NCBI GenBank assembly: GCA_040506195.1
Contig: JBEVXH010000007.1
Location: 186,001-250,000 of the forward strand
Direction: 5' to 3'
From: Thiodiazotropha sp040506195
GTDB lineage: Bacteria > Pseudomonadota > Gammaproteobacteria > Chromatiales > Chromatiaceae
DNA: 64,000 nucleotides
In this document: positions 1 to 8,379 of the stretch, one piece after another
Position numbering within the stretch: the first letter of the stretch is position 1
How the letters are laid out: every line of letters starts with the position of its first letter
Made by a program: the position numbers and the translations under genes
The notes under the pieces: generated by a model
Told to the model about the DNA's origin: nothing
Database searches by the model: none
Seen by the model: the letters and a program-made list of their open reading frames with translations, nothing else

Positions 1-372
1 AGAGGGAAGCGATGCAACCAGATGAGCAAGTTGTTCGCAACTGACAATGGATTCCGTACCGATTACCGGGCGTGCAAAGCCGCATAAACGCCCCAGGTCG
101 GTGAGCCCGTTGTCTACCCACAGGTTTATCTCGGGATACTTCAGGTGGAGAGCGTAGATCAACTCGAGATTCGAGCCGCTGCCACAGATGGCATCGAGGT
201 CAGCAATATAGAGGGTATCGAATGGATAGAGATCCAACAGTGCCGACAACACCTCCTGCGGTCGACTGGAACGACACAAGGGAGTATCGGCTGCTGCGTA
301 AGCGTGACGCTTGCCGCCGTCCGCAACAACGACACGGTTATGCATCATATCTATGACTGGTATGAGCTTCAT
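1..372 (-). CDS. HisA/HisF-related TIM-barrel protein, partial (C-terminus beyond left edge)
   Basis: Reading the reverse strand from the ATG at 372 gives 124 codons with no stop before the window edge. The protein opens with PVIDMMHNRVVVADGG, the strand-one pattern of the HisA/HisF barrel, and continues with FDTLYIADLDAI and INLWVDNGL, which fit successive beta strands. HisA-like proteins of this type are found beside H4MPT/methanofuran genes in methylotrophs and methanogens; their exact reaction is unassigned as far as I know. It is divergent from the ATP-grasp gene, with only 18 bases between the two start codons, so any promoter for either gene must overlap the neighbour's coding sequence. 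No strong Shine-Dalgarno sequence is visible. It is unlikely to be true histidine HisA given this context. Confidence 0.8.
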   Translation of the reverse strand, partial: MKLIPVIDMMHNRVVVADGGKRHAYAAADTPLCRSSRPQEVLSALLDLYPFDTLYIADLDAICGSGSNLELIYALHLKYPEINLWVDNGLTDLGRLCGFARPVIGTESIVSCEQLAHLVASLPS

Positions 373-390
373 CAACGCGGATAAATAACC

Positions 391-1395
391 ATGCGAGTCT
401 TTGTATTCGAGTATATTACGGGTGGAGGGATGCTGAACAGCCCCTTGCCGCCTTCTCTTGCCGAAGAGGGGGACATTATGCTCAGGGCATTGATTTCCGA
501 TCTCGCGGAAATCACCGGTATCGAAATCCATACCACCCGTGATGCCCGCCTGAGCAGGCCCGATCTGCCGATCGAGTTCCATATGCTGCACGATCTGGAA
601 GATTTCGCCATGGCCTGGCAGGAGTGTATGGAAAACGCCGATGCGGTTTGGCCCATCGCGCCGGAGTTCTCAAATGTACTGGAACATATCAGCGAAACCG
701 TTATAAGCCATGGAAAACTGCTGTTGAACAGTCCGCCGCAGGCCGTACACACCGCATCCAGTAAGCTGATGACTTCCAGTTGCCTGAGGGAAAGCGGTAT
801 CGCTGTAGTACCAACCTACAGGTACGAGGAGAGGATACCCGATCATCCGGGCAGCTGGGTCATCAAGCCGGATGACGGAGTCGGCTGTCACGGTACCAGA
901 ATCTGCCGGGACAGAGATGATCTTTATCGGCAATTCGAATCTCTCCCGACGGGCAGCGAGTATGTAATACAGCCGTTCGTTCACGGTACGCCAACCAGTC
1001 TCAATATATTGGCGCGCAAAGGTGAGGCCTTCGTATTGAGCGTCAACCACCAGCGGATAGCCGTAACCGACAACAGATTCGTACTTCTTGGATGTGTTGT
1101 GAATGGCCATTTGAATAAGCGGGCCAGCTTTCACCGGCTTGGGCGAGAGGTGGTGGCCGCTCTGCCGGATCTGTGGGGTATCATAGGGGTCGATATTATC
1201 GATACTGAGAAGGAATTGCAGGTGTTGGAAGTCAACCCGAGAATCACCACATCATATGTCGGACTGAAAGAGTCGACCGGGATGAATCCGGCTTCAATGG
1301 TGCTGGATCTGTTGAATGACAAGCTTCCATTGCCTGATCAGATGCTGCAGGCATCGGTGGTGGATGTGAACCTGGAGTATGCCGGTGCGGCATGA
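391..1395 (+). CDS. mfnD: ATP-grasp ligase of methanofuran/H4MPT biosynthesis (MfnD/Orf17-like)
   Basis: The protein has 334 residues and an ATP-grasp fold: it opens MRVFVFEYITGGG, carries the ATP-binding stretch SWVIKPDDGVGCHG near residue 155, and the Mg-binding LQVLEVNPRITTSY near residue 280. The nearest known role is MfnD, which ligates glutamate to tyramine in methanofuran synthesis; methylotrophic bacteria make a related methylofuran that contains tyrosine, so the substrate here may be tyrosine (inference). It is the first gene of a tightly overlapped run (mfnD-mfnF-pabB-mfnE). The stop overlaps the next gene by 17 bases. An MptN-type H4MPT:glutamate ligase is the main alternative. Confidence 0.72.
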   Translation: MRVFVFEYITGGGMLNSPLPPSLAEEGDIMLRALISDLAEITGIEIHTTRDARLSRPDLPIEFHMLHDLEDFAMAWQECMENADAVWPIAPEFSNVLEHISETVISHGKLLLNSPPQAVHTASSKLMTSSCLRESGIAVVPTYRYEERIPDHPGSWVIKPDDGVGCHGTRICRDRDDLYRQFESLPTGSEYVIQPFVHGTPTSLNILARKGEAFVLSVNHQRIAVTDNRFVLLGCVVNGHLNKRASFHRLGREVVAALPDLWGIIGVDIIDTEKELQVLEVNPRITTSYVGLKESTGMNPASMVLDLLNDKLPLPDQMLQASVVDVNLEYAGAA

Positions 1396-2434
1396 TGCAG
1401 TATTGGGATGGGACCTCGGTGGCGCCCATACAAAGGCGGCGCTCATCGACAGCCGCGGATGTGTGGAGAGAGTTGAACAGATAGCCTGCCCGCTGTGGCA
1501 GGGAGTGCAGCATCTGGACTCAGGTATCGATTCGGTTGTGGAGAGGATCGGCTATGACAGCGGCCTTAAACACGCGGTCACCATGACGGGTGAACTGGTC
1601 GATCTTTTTCCCGACCGGGATGCCGGTGTAAAGACACTGATCGATACGATGGGCCGCCATTTTTCAAATGACAGCCTGGCGATCTATGCCGGACCCGCCG
1701 GATTCTTGAATCCGGAAAATGCGCTCAGGCATTCACCGCAAGTGGCATCGGCCAATTGGCTCGCCAGCGCATCCTGGGTTGCCGGCCGTCTGCAGGCGGG
1801 CTTGTTGGTCGATGTAGGAAGCACCACCACCGACCTGATAGCATTCGCTGACAAACGGGTGCTGGCATGCGATTATAGTGACCATCAACGGCTGGTCAGT
1901 CAGGCTCTGATCTACACGGGTGTGGTGCGCACACCTTTGATGGCGATTACAGGCAAAGTCCCGTTTGCGGGAGAGTGGGTTTATTTAATGGCGGAACATT
2001 TTGCGACCACTTCGGATATCTATCGTTTGAACGGTGATCTGCCTGAAACCGCCGATCTGCTGCCCAGTGCGGACAACGGGGAGAAAAGCATCGACGGCAG
2101 CGCTCGGAGATTGGCGCGCATGCTGGGACTGGATATTGATGCCACTGACCTCGAGGGCTGGCGCGGGGTATCCCGGTTTGTCGCTGAACAGCAGCTACGG
2201 CAGCTTGTGGATGCCTGTGAAAGGATACTCTCCAGGCCCGGCCTTCCGGCCTCCGTCCCTCTTGTGGGTGCGGGTGTCGGACGATTCCTGGTCGAACGTA
2301 TCTGTCATCGATTGAACAGACCCTATGTGGGTTTCGAGGAGTTGTTCACCTGTGCCGAGCGGATGGAATCCAAGGTGGCCGAGTGTGCCCCGGCGGTGGC
2401 TGTTGCCAGTTTGGCCAAGGATCATCTCCCATGA
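1379..2434 (+). CDS. mfnF: H4MPT-linked C1 transfer pathway protein, hydantoinase-like (MfnF family)
   Basis: 351 residues of the hydantoinase/oxoprolinase (ASKHA-like) fold: GWDLGGAHTKAAL at the N-terminus is the phosphate-1 motif and LLVDVGSTTTDLIAF near residue 140 is the second phosphate-binding loop. In methanogens MfnF joins the aminomethyl-furan diphosphate to glutamyl-tyramine; bacterial homologs are annotated as H4MPT-linked C1 transfer proteins. The start at 1379 lies 17 bases inside the upstream gene; a GTG at 1385 is possible. The stop overlaps the pabB start as ATGA. Position between an ATP-grasp ligase and MfnE-like kinase strongly supports the methanofuran assignment. Confidence 0.8.
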   Translation: MPVRHDAVLGWDLGGAHTKAALIDSRGCVERVEQIACPLWQGVQHLDSGIDSVVERIGYDSGLKHAVTMTGELVDLFPDRDAGVKTLIDTMGRHFSNDSLAIYAGPAGFLNPENALRHSPQVASANWLASASWVAGRLQAGLLVDVGSTTTDLIAFADKRVLACDYSDHQRLVSQALIYTGVVRTPLMAITGKVPFAGEWVYLMAEHFATTSDIYRLNGDLPETADLLPSADNGEKSIDGSARRLARMLGLDIDATDLEGWRGVSRFVAEQQLRQLVDACERILSRPGLPASVPLVGAGVGRFLVERICHRLNRPYVGFEELFTCAERMESKVAECAPAVAVASLAKDHLP

Positions 2435-3825
2435 ACCCCATTACCCTGGATTTTCCCTACCATGAGGATAGCAGTCAGCTGTTCGAGGCCCTGGCGCATT
2501 CACCTTGGGCAGTCTTTCTTGACAGTGGCAGTCCCCATGGCATGCAAGGTCGATACGATATCCTTTCGGCAGACCCCGTTCGCGTACTGATCACCCATGG
2601 AGAGGAGACCCGGATTCAGCATGTCGATGGCACAATGGAGCGCTCTCGGGAAGATCCATTTCATCTGCTGCGGGAAGCGCTTGGACCTGCGGTCGAGGGT
2701 GTTGAAGGCATGCCTTTCAGCGGTGGGGCGATAGGTTATTTCGGCTATGATCTGGGCCGCCGCCTCGAACGGCTGCCGACGCTTGCCGAGGATATAGAAA
2801 ATCTGCCGGAGATGGCGGCCGGTATTTACGACTGGTCTCTGGTGGTCGATCACCAGGAGCAACGCAGTTGCCTGGTTGGTCGGAATCCGGCCCGCCTCGA
2901 AAGATATCGCAGATTATTGCAGCGGATTCCTGAGCGGTCGACTCAGACCCGGACGACTCTACCTTATCGTGTGCTCGGTGAAGTCTGCTCGAACATGACC
3001 CGGGCCGAATACCTTGGATCCATCGCCAGAATCAAGCGCTACATCATGGACGGCGACTGTTACCAGGTCAATTTCGCACAACGTTTTTCAGTTGCTGCCG
3101 AGGGTGATCCCTGGCAGGCTTACAGGGGATTGCGACAGCTGAACGCCGCCCCCTTCGCTGCCTATTTGAATATGCCTCACTGCCAGATACTGAGTACATC
3201 GCCCGAGCGCTTCCTCGAGGTTCGTGACGGTCGTGTTGTGACCAAACCCATTAAGGGAACGGCGCCCAGGGGAGAGGATCCGATAGAGGATATGATGCTT
3301 GCGGAAATGCTGAAAAACAGCAGCAAGGATCAGGCGGAGAACCTCATGATCGTAGATCTGTTGCGCAATGATTTAGGCAAGGTATGCGCAATCGGCAGTG
3401 TTGAGGTGCCGGAGCTGTTCAAGCTGGAGAGCTTCGCCCGGGTGCATCATCTCGTCAGTAAGGTTGTCGGTAGGCTGGCAGAGGGTGAGGATGCGCTCTC
3501 CCTGTTACGCGCCTGCTTCCCCGGCGGTTCGATTACGGGTGCGCCGAAACTGCGTGCGATGGAGATCATCGAGGAATTGGAGCCCCATCGGCGGGGCATC
3601 TACTGTGGTTCGATTGGCTACATCGGTTTCGATGGCGACATGGATTGCAATATTGCGATTCGGACCATGGCCCACTCTGAGGGAATCACCCGTCTATGGG
3701 CTGGAGGCGGCATCGTCGCCGATTCCGATCCCGAGGCCGAGTATCGGGAGACTTACCACAAGGCCTCCGCTCTACTGGATCTGCTGCAACGCATGGAAAA
3801 GATGAATAGCGAACGATGTGGGTAG
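2431..3825 (+). CDS. pabB: aminodeoxychorismate synthase component I
   Basis: 464 residues, a normal length for PabB. It converts chorismate plus ammonia to 4-amino-4-deoxychorismate on the way to p-aminobenzoate. The diagnostic PIKGT motif (in TKPIKGTAPRG, near residue 273) contains the catalytic lysine that separates PabB from TrpE, which has PIAGT. Later motifs LRNDLGKV, CFPGGSITGAPK and WAGGGIVADSDPE are the conserved chorismate-binding core. The start is the ATG at 2431, overlapping the mfnF stop (ATGA). p-Aminobenzoate is a precursor of both folate and methanopterin, so its place between mfnF and mfnE points to a dedicated supply for H4MPT. No pabA glutaminase or pabC lyase is adjacent. 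Confidence 0.93.
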   Translation: MNPITLDFPYHEDSSQLFEALAHSPWAVFLDSGSPHGMQGRYDILSADPVRVLITHGEETRIQHVDGTMERSREDPFHLLREALGPAVEGVEGMPFSGGAIGYFGYDLGRRLERLPTLAEDIENLPEMAAGIYDWSLVVDHQEQRSCLVGRNPARLERYRRLLQRIPERSTQTRTTLPYRVLGEVCSNMTRAEYLGSIARIKRYIMDGDCYQVNFAQRFSVAAEGDPWQAYRGLRQLNAAPFAAYLNMPHCQILSTSPERFLEVRDGRVVTKPIKGTAPRGEDPIEDMMLAEMLKNSSKDQAENLMIVDLLRNDLGKVCAIGSVEVPELFKLESFARVHHLVSKVVGRLAEGEDALSLLRACFPGGSITGAPKLRAMEIIEELEPHRRGIYCGSIGYIGFDGDMDCNIAIRTMAHSEGITRLWAGGGIVADSDPEAEYRETYHKASALLDLLQRMEKMNSERCG

Positions 3826-4430
3826 TCAAGCTGGGGGGCAGCCTGTTCAATTCAGCCGATCTGAGAGATTGGCTGGCTGTCTTGGCGAAAGCCGGATCAC
3901 TGGTCATCGTCCCCGGGGGTGGACCTTTCGCGGATCAGGTCAGGCTGGCGCAACGCCATTGGCAGATCGATGACTCAACCGCACACTTGATGGCACTGCT
4001 TGCCATGGAGCAGTTCGGTCGAATGCTCTGCGGTCTGCAGGCGGGACTGGCTGCCGCAGCAGACCAATCCCAGATAGAAGAGGCGCTCCGGCGAGGTGAG
4101 ATACCCGTCTGGATGCCGACCGCCATGGTGATGGCCGATCCCGAAATCAAACACGGTTGGGAAGTGACGTCCGATTCACTCTCCGCATGGCTTTGTCGAG
4201 TACTTGGTATCGGCAACCTGCTCCTGGTCAAGTCGGTAACCCGCGAAGAGGCCAGCCTGCCGGTTGAGAAGCTAACGGAAGCCGACATCGTCGATGCTCA
4301 ATTCGATGCGTTTCTACGGCAGGGGGCACTCCATGCCTGGGTATTGTCCGGGCCGGATTACGCCCGTTTCGGTGAATTGCGTCATGGTAACGGAGAGGCC
4401 GCCATCAAAATCGCTACTGCAAAAGAGTAA
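3816..4430 (+). CDS. mfnE: amino-acid-kinase-fold protein, MfnE-like
   Basis: 204 residues with the amino acid kinase fold: VVKLGGSLF at the N-terminus and LVIVPGGGPFADQVR near residue 28 are the nucleotide-binding glycine motifs, followed by KHGWEVTSDSLSAWL, which matches the conserved substrate/nucleotide region. MfnE of methanogens phosphorylates aminomethyl-furanmethanol phosphate to the diphosphate used by MfnF. The ATG at 3816 overlaps the pabB stop by 10 bases. It closes the first overlapped run; the next 430 bases are AT-rich and non-coding. Assignment rests on fold plus cluster partners. Confidence 0.75.
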   Translation: MWVVKLGGSLFNSADLRDWLAVLAKAGSLVIVPGGGPFADQVRLAQRHWQIDDSTAHLMALLAMEQFGRMLCGLQAGLAAAADQSQIEEALRRGEIPVWMPTAMVMADPEIKHGWEVTSDSLSAWLCRVLGIGNLLLVKSVTREEASLPVEKLTEADIVDAQFDAFLRQGALHAWVLSGPDYARFGELRHGNGEAAIKIATAKE

Positions 4431-4866
4431 TGCCGCCTTTTGCCTTGCATCCCTATCTCCACGTTTAAGTCTCTCTCCTGAGCAAAGTCGGATCGTTCGA
4501 ACAAAGCTGCAGTGTGCGCACCATTTGGGTGCATGAATATCTCCCGTATGAGCAAAATCTGACAATTTATTGACTAAAACAAGTGATTAACCATACGTTG
4601 AGGTTCGGTTATTTCTTGGAAACTATTATAACTAATTGAATATAAGAGATATTAACTTTTATCAAGGTATTGCTGGCATGTGTTATGCAGAATATTAGTA
4701 AGATCTGATGTTTCTATTATTCAAGAGATATGTACATTAGCTTTTCCTAAAGTACTCTTCCAATCTACCGCAATAGATTACATCAGACTACTGATGGCCT
4801 GGCAGATGTGGCACGGAATCCTCCTCTCAACAGGGTCGTCCCATCGTTTTTTGACTGGGGGTTGTT
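4431..4866. other. intergenic region, AT-rich
   Basis: No convincing gene. Base composition changes from GC-rich coding to AT-rich sequence after about 4550. It probably holds the promoter of the HExxH gene that starts at 4867, but no clear -35/-10 pair could be chosen. Short overlapping reading frames here lack codon structure. Confidence 0.5.
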
Positions 4867-5289
4867 ATGGAATTATGTGCTGTACTGCTGTCCTGGGTGT
4901 TTACCCTTTCCGATTACCATCGCGTTGACAATGCATGTCCCGAAATGCGGATGGTGACCCATAGCTGGTTGGAGGAGCGTGCCTGTAACGGACGTTCCTG
5001 CAAGGTGCTGGGCTGGTATCCCGGTGACGGGGATGTGGTCTATCTCGATGATCGCATGGATCTGGAAAACAATATCATCCATACATCCGTTGCTCTGCAT
5101 GAAATCGTTCACTGGCTTCAGGGCAGGCAGGGCGCAGTACTTGAAAATTGTGAACAAAGCATCACCGCAGAACGTGAAGCCTACAATATTCAGAGTCAGT
5201 TTCTGGTCGAATACGGCACCTACTATCCTGTAGGGTCCGTAGTGCCGATGCTACGATGCGAGGAATCTGACGTGCAACAGAAGGGCTAG
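4867..5289 (+). CDS. small HExxH metallopeptidase-like protein (DUF6647-like)
   Basis: 140 residues. HEIVHW at residues 78-83 is a zincin HExxH motif, and a glutamate-rich helix with REAYNIQ (E102/E104) about 20 residues later could supply the third zinc ligand, as in minigluzincins. The N-terminus (CAVLLSWVFTL) is short and hydrophobic, and cysteines at 24, 40, 45, 95 and 131 suggest an exported, disulfide-containing protein. It sits alone between the two halves of the cofactor cluster, flanked by non-coding DNA on both sides, so it may be an insertion unrelated to H4MPT. Resemblance to DUF6647 is from memory; substrate unknown. Confidence 0.6.
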   Translation: MELCAVLLSWVFTLSDYHRVDNACPEMRMVTHSWLEERACNGRSCKVLGWYPGDGDVVYLDDRMDLENNIIHTSVALHEIVHWLQGRQGAVLENCEQSITAEREAYNIQSQFLVEYGTYYPVGSVVPMLRCEESDVQQKG

Positions 5290-5629
5290 AGCCCTGCCGG
5301 CGCTTGTATTTCGCTCGGCAAGACAGAATCTCTCAAATCGGCCCCGCAGGGTATGACAAAGCGCCACCTTGGATTCCCATCTCAAGGAGCAGGATTGGGA
5401 ACTGTTATGCTTCCATCAGTAAAGGCAACCATGCAGATCTCGGATTGCCATTGGGCTCAGTGGTCGCAGGCTTTGCGTATTTGAGGCACAGCTTGTGTCA
5501 TTCCCGTCATATATCGCTTAAACCATATCCCGGATTTTCGCGCCTCCTTGCCATAACGTCCTTGTCGCAGATACAGATCCAGTTTGATCGTGCCGCGACT
5601 GAGTGTGGCTATATTTCACTATAATCGCC

Positions 5630-5654
5630 AAAATCGGCCGTTTCCCCGATTTTT
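5630..5654 (+). terminator. intrinsic terminator-like hairpin
   Basis: Perfect 8-bp inverted repeat AAAATCGG / CCGATTTT with an 8-base loop, running into a T tract. The A/T flanks make it usable from either direction. It would separate the HExxH gene from the pterin synthase operon. Confidence 0.5.
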
Positions 5655-5856
5655 CTATTGAAGAATCGCTGCCTTGTTGCTGAATTAACTGATGATTCGA
5701 ATGCTTATATGCAGATCCGCTATATTTAGTTGGATCCAATCTTGCATTGCTATTGTTATGGCCAGGTTGACGCTTACCTTGACCCATGTTACTTCTCAAA
5801 CAGGTGAAAAGGCTTATCGCCATAACTATAAAAAGTGTCGGGTTAATAACATATCT

Positions 5857-5860
5857 GGAG
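5857..5860 (+). promoter_or_regulatory. ribosome binding site deciding a TTG start
   Basis: GGAG seven bases before TTG 5868; it supports this non-ATG start for the pterin synthase gene. Confidence 0.55.
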
Positions 5861-5867
5861 CCAACCT

Positions 5868-6380
5868 TTGCTCAATCACGCTCAGACATTCGCAGTCAAC
5901 GTCCACCCGAGGGAGTTACATTTCAACTCCGCCCATTTCATCACTTTCGACAATAGCTGTGAAAACCTTCATGGACACAATTTTCATCTCCGCATCCAGG
6001 CCCACGGCGACAATAACGAAGACGCATTCGTGATCGATTTCGTCCAGCTCAACCGACTTGCCGCTGAAATCTGTTCAGGGCTTCATGACAAGGTTCTTTT
6101 ACCGGGCAAAAGCGATGAAGTCGCAATCAGAAAGAGCGGCGGTCAACTGGAGGTTTCGAGTTATGACAAGGCGTTTTCCCTGCCGGCCGGCAACTGCCTG
6201 ATACTGCCTGTGACGAACACGACAGCTGAAATGATTGCCTGGTACATCATGGAGTCGCTGCTGCCTAAACTCGAAGCATGCGCTGCCTTGACCCATGTGA
6301 AGACCATCGAGGTGGCTGTGGAAGAGGCGGATCATCAGTGGGGTATCTGCCGACGTGTGATCCACTCGGGAGGAGATTGA
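5868..6380 (+). CDS. 6-pyruvoyl-tetrahydropterin synthase family protein (pterin branch of H4MPT)
   Basis: 170 residues of the PTPS/QueD family. The zinc site is visible: FNSAHF followed by CENLHGHNF, giving the catalytic Cys-x2-Leu-His-Gly-His arrangement. The C-terminal VEVAVEEADHQWG-like stretch carries the pterin-anchoring glutamate. It probably processes dihydroneopterin triphosphate or its products; in this context it feeds the pterin part of H4MPT rather than queuosine, although QueD cannot be excluded. The start is TTG at 5868, chosen because GGAG at 5857-5860 sits 7 bases upstream and no in-frame ATG precedes the conserved region. It heads the second overlapped run. Confidence 0.85.
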   Translation: MLNHAQTFAVNVHPRELHFNSAHFITFDNSCENLHGHNFHLRIQAHGDNNEDAFVIDFVQLNRLAAEICSGLHDKVLLPGKSDEVAIRKSGGQLEVSSYDKAFSLPAGNCLILPVTNTTAEMIAWYIMESLLPKLEACAALTHVKTIEVAVEEADHQWGICRRVIHSGGD

Positions 6381-6406
6381 GATGGTCTTGTCGAGGGAGC
6401 AATGCG

Positions 6407-7813
6407 GTGGTTGAAAAGATCCTTTTTCTGACCGGCTCCCTGGCTGAAAAACAGCTCCATCGGGTACTGCGGGAGATGGCCTCTGAGGCATTCGAATGGC
6501 GGGTGCACAACCTCGGCCTCAAGGTGGCGGCACTGATGACTGCCGATATGATTAAACGCCGTCTCAATGAGGTCGGTGATGCGCAACGGATTCTGGTGCC
6601 GGGTCGCTGTCGGGGTGATCTGGAGGAACTGAGCCATCACTTCGGCATTCCTGTTGAAAGGGGTCCGGAGGAGTTGATGGATCTGCCGCGTTTTTTCGGT
6701 TACGAAGGCAAGCCACCCGATCTCGATAACTACGATGTGCGGATCTTCGCGGAAATTGTCGACGCCCCCAATCTCATCATCGAGGAAATCCTGCAGCAGG
6801 CTGCGGCGTATGCCGCCGATGGGGCCGATGTCATCGATCTCGGCTGTCTGCCGGATACACCCTTTCCCCATCTTGCCGACAGCGTCCGGGCTCTCAAGGC
6901 TGCCGGCTATCAGGTCAGTGTCGATTCGATGCAGAGCGAAGAGCTGCTGACCGGCGGGGAAGCGGGCGCCGACTTCCTGCTGAGTCTGCATGAAAATAAT
7001 CTATGGATAGCCGACAAGGTGGCGTCCAGGCCTGTGCTGATTCCGGCCAAGCCGGGTGACCTCGACTCCCTGCAGTGTGCCATGCGGCGGCTCGATGCAG
7101 AAGGGCGTGGTTACATCGCCGATCCCATTCTCGATCCCATTCACTTCGGTTTCACCGAATCCATCGTCCGCTATCAACGTTTACGAAGCGACCATCCGGA
7201 CACGGAGATCATGATGGGAGTGGGTAATATCACAGAGTTGACAGAAGCCGATACCACCGGCATCAATGCAGTGATGATGGGTATCATCTCGGAGCTTCAT
7301 ATCGCCAACATCCTTACCACGCAGGTCAGCCCTCACTGCCGCAGCGCGGTGCGGGAAGCGGATGCGGCGCGACGTATCATGTACTGGGCACGCCAGCAGA
7401 ACAGTCTGCCGAAACAGGTCGACAACCGCCTGACAGGTCTGCACGAAATAAAACCGTACCCCTATACCTTCACCCAGATCAGTGAGCTGGCCGCTGATAT
7501 CCGCGACCCTAATTTCCGCATCCAGGTCAGCAACGAAGGCATCCATCTCTACAACAGGGATGGCCTGATCACCCACGATGACCCTTTCGATTTCTATCCT
7601 CAGCTGGGGGTCGAAGAAGATGGCGGGCATGCATTCTACCTGGGTGTCGAGCTGGCTCGGGCGCAGATCGCCCATCAACTCGGCAAACGTTATGTGCAGG
7701 ATCAACCGCTAGGCTGGGGTTCGGCACTGGCAGAGGTCGAGCAGGATATGAATCGCCAGCAGGAACCGGGTACTACCATGAAAAAAACCAACCAGGTCGG
7801 AAAGGTCTCATGA
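6407..7813 (+). CDS. dihydropteroate synthase-like protein (DUF6513) of H4MPT biosynthesis
   Basis: 468 residues. Residues ~1-120 form an N-terminal domain unique to this family (KILFLTGSLAEK start); residues ~125-360 are a DHPS-like TIM barrel with YAADGADVIDLGC near the pterin-binding region, VSVDSM and GVGNITEL. The C-terminal ~110 residues are a further conserved extension. Homologs occur with H4MPT genes in methylotrophs and methanogens and are annotated dihydropteroate-synthase-related; the reaction is probably coupling of the pterin to the arylamine. The start is GTG at 6407 with GAGGGAG at 6393-6399; longer upstream readings overlap the pterin synthase without conserved sequence. The stop overlaps the next start (ATGA). 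Confidence 0.85.
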   Translation: MVEKILFLTGSLAEKQLHRVLREMASEAFEWRVHNLGLKVAALMTADMIKRRLNEVGDAQRILVPGRCRGDLEELSHHFGIPVERGPEELMDLPRFFGYEGKPPDLDNYDVRIFAEIVDAPNLIIEEILQQAAAYAADGADVIDLGCLPDTPFPHLADSVRALKAAGYQVSVDSMQSEELLTGGEAGADFLLSLHENNLWIADKVASRPVLIPAKPGDLDSLQCAMRRLDAEGRGYIADPILDPIHFGFTESIVRYQRLRSDHPDTEIMMGVGNITELTEADTTGINAVMMGIISELHIANILTTQVSPHCRSAVREADAARRIMYWARQQNSLPKQVDNRLTGLHEIKPYPYTFTQISELAADIRDPNFRIQVSNEGIHLYNRDGLITHDDPFDFYPQLGVEEDGGHAFYLGVELARAQIAHQLGKRYVQDQPLGWGSALAEVEQDMNRQQEPGTTMKKTNQVGKVS

Positions 7814-8379
7814 TCAACGAAGCTATCGTTACCAGTCGCAGCCGGGAAGGTGAAAATCAGATTGCGCCCATGGGTATTGTCCGGCGGGACGGGGATGTCG
7901 TGATCGCTCCCTTCCGCCCCTCGCGAACACTCGACAATATCCTCACCGGGGAGTGCGCCGTCATCAATTATTGCGATGATGTCAGAGTCTTCGCCGGCTG
8001 TCTCACGGGACGCTACGATTGGCCCCTGGTTGAGGCGGACAAGGTGGCCGCGCCTCGACTGGCCGATGCCCTGGCTCACTGCGAGGTTGCTCTGTTGAGG
8101 GTGGAGGAGGATAAGATCCGTCCGCGTCTGATCTGCAAACCGGTCCACGAAACCAACCACCGATCGTTTCAGGGGTTCAACCGGGCCCAGGCGGCCGTAC
8201 TGGAACTGGCGATTCTGGTCAGCCGCCTCGGACGGTTGCCGTGGGAGAAGATCGAGGCCGAACTCGCTTACCTCGGCATCGCCATTGAAAAGACCGCCGG
8301 CGAACGGGAGCAGGCGGCCTGGGCGTGGTTGATGGCTCGTGTGGACGAGTTCCGGCGGCAAAAGGAGGATGCGTTATGA
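7810..8379 (+). CDS. DUF447 family protein (H4MPT cluster)
   Basis: 189 residues: an N-terminal flavin-reductase-like split barrel (INEAIVTSRSREGENQIAPMGI) and a helical C-terminus. DUF447 proteins are found beside H4MPT genes in bacteria and in methanogens; the FMN-binding-type barrel suggests a flavin- or pterin-linked step, but no reaction is established to my knowledge. It overlaps both neighbours by four bases (ATGA), so translation is likely coupled with the DHPS-like protein and MfnB. Confidence 0.83.
   Translation: MINEAIVTSRSREGENQIAPMGIVRRDGDVVIAPFRPSRTLDNILTGECAVINYCDDVRVFAGCLTGRYDWPLVEADKVAAPRLADALAHCEVALLRVEEDKIRPRLICKPVHETNHRSFQGFNRAQAAVLELAILVSRLGRLPWEKIEAELAYLGIAIEKTAGEREQAAWAWLMARVDEFRRQKEDAL

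Larger units (their letters stand above)
5290..5867. other. intergenic region with a terminator-like hairpin
   Basis: About 580 bases without a supported gene. Frames through it (for example 5304-5624) have no recognisable domain and poor start signals. The stretch holds the hairpin at 5630-5654. The last 180 bases probably contain the promoter of the pterin synthase operon, but no clean consensus pair is visible. Confidence 0.5.

Noticed and set aside
391..1395. RimK/MptN-type glutamate ligase as first choice
   Set aside because: N-terminus and cluster partners fit the MfnD/Orf17 group better, although it remains an alternative.
4680..4928. 82-residue open frame overlapping the HExxH gene start
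   Set aside because: AT-rich, no motif, and out of frame with the better-supported gene.
5304..5624. 106-residue open frame
   Set aside because: No ribosome site, no domain, and it runs through non-coding-looking DNA up to the hairpin.
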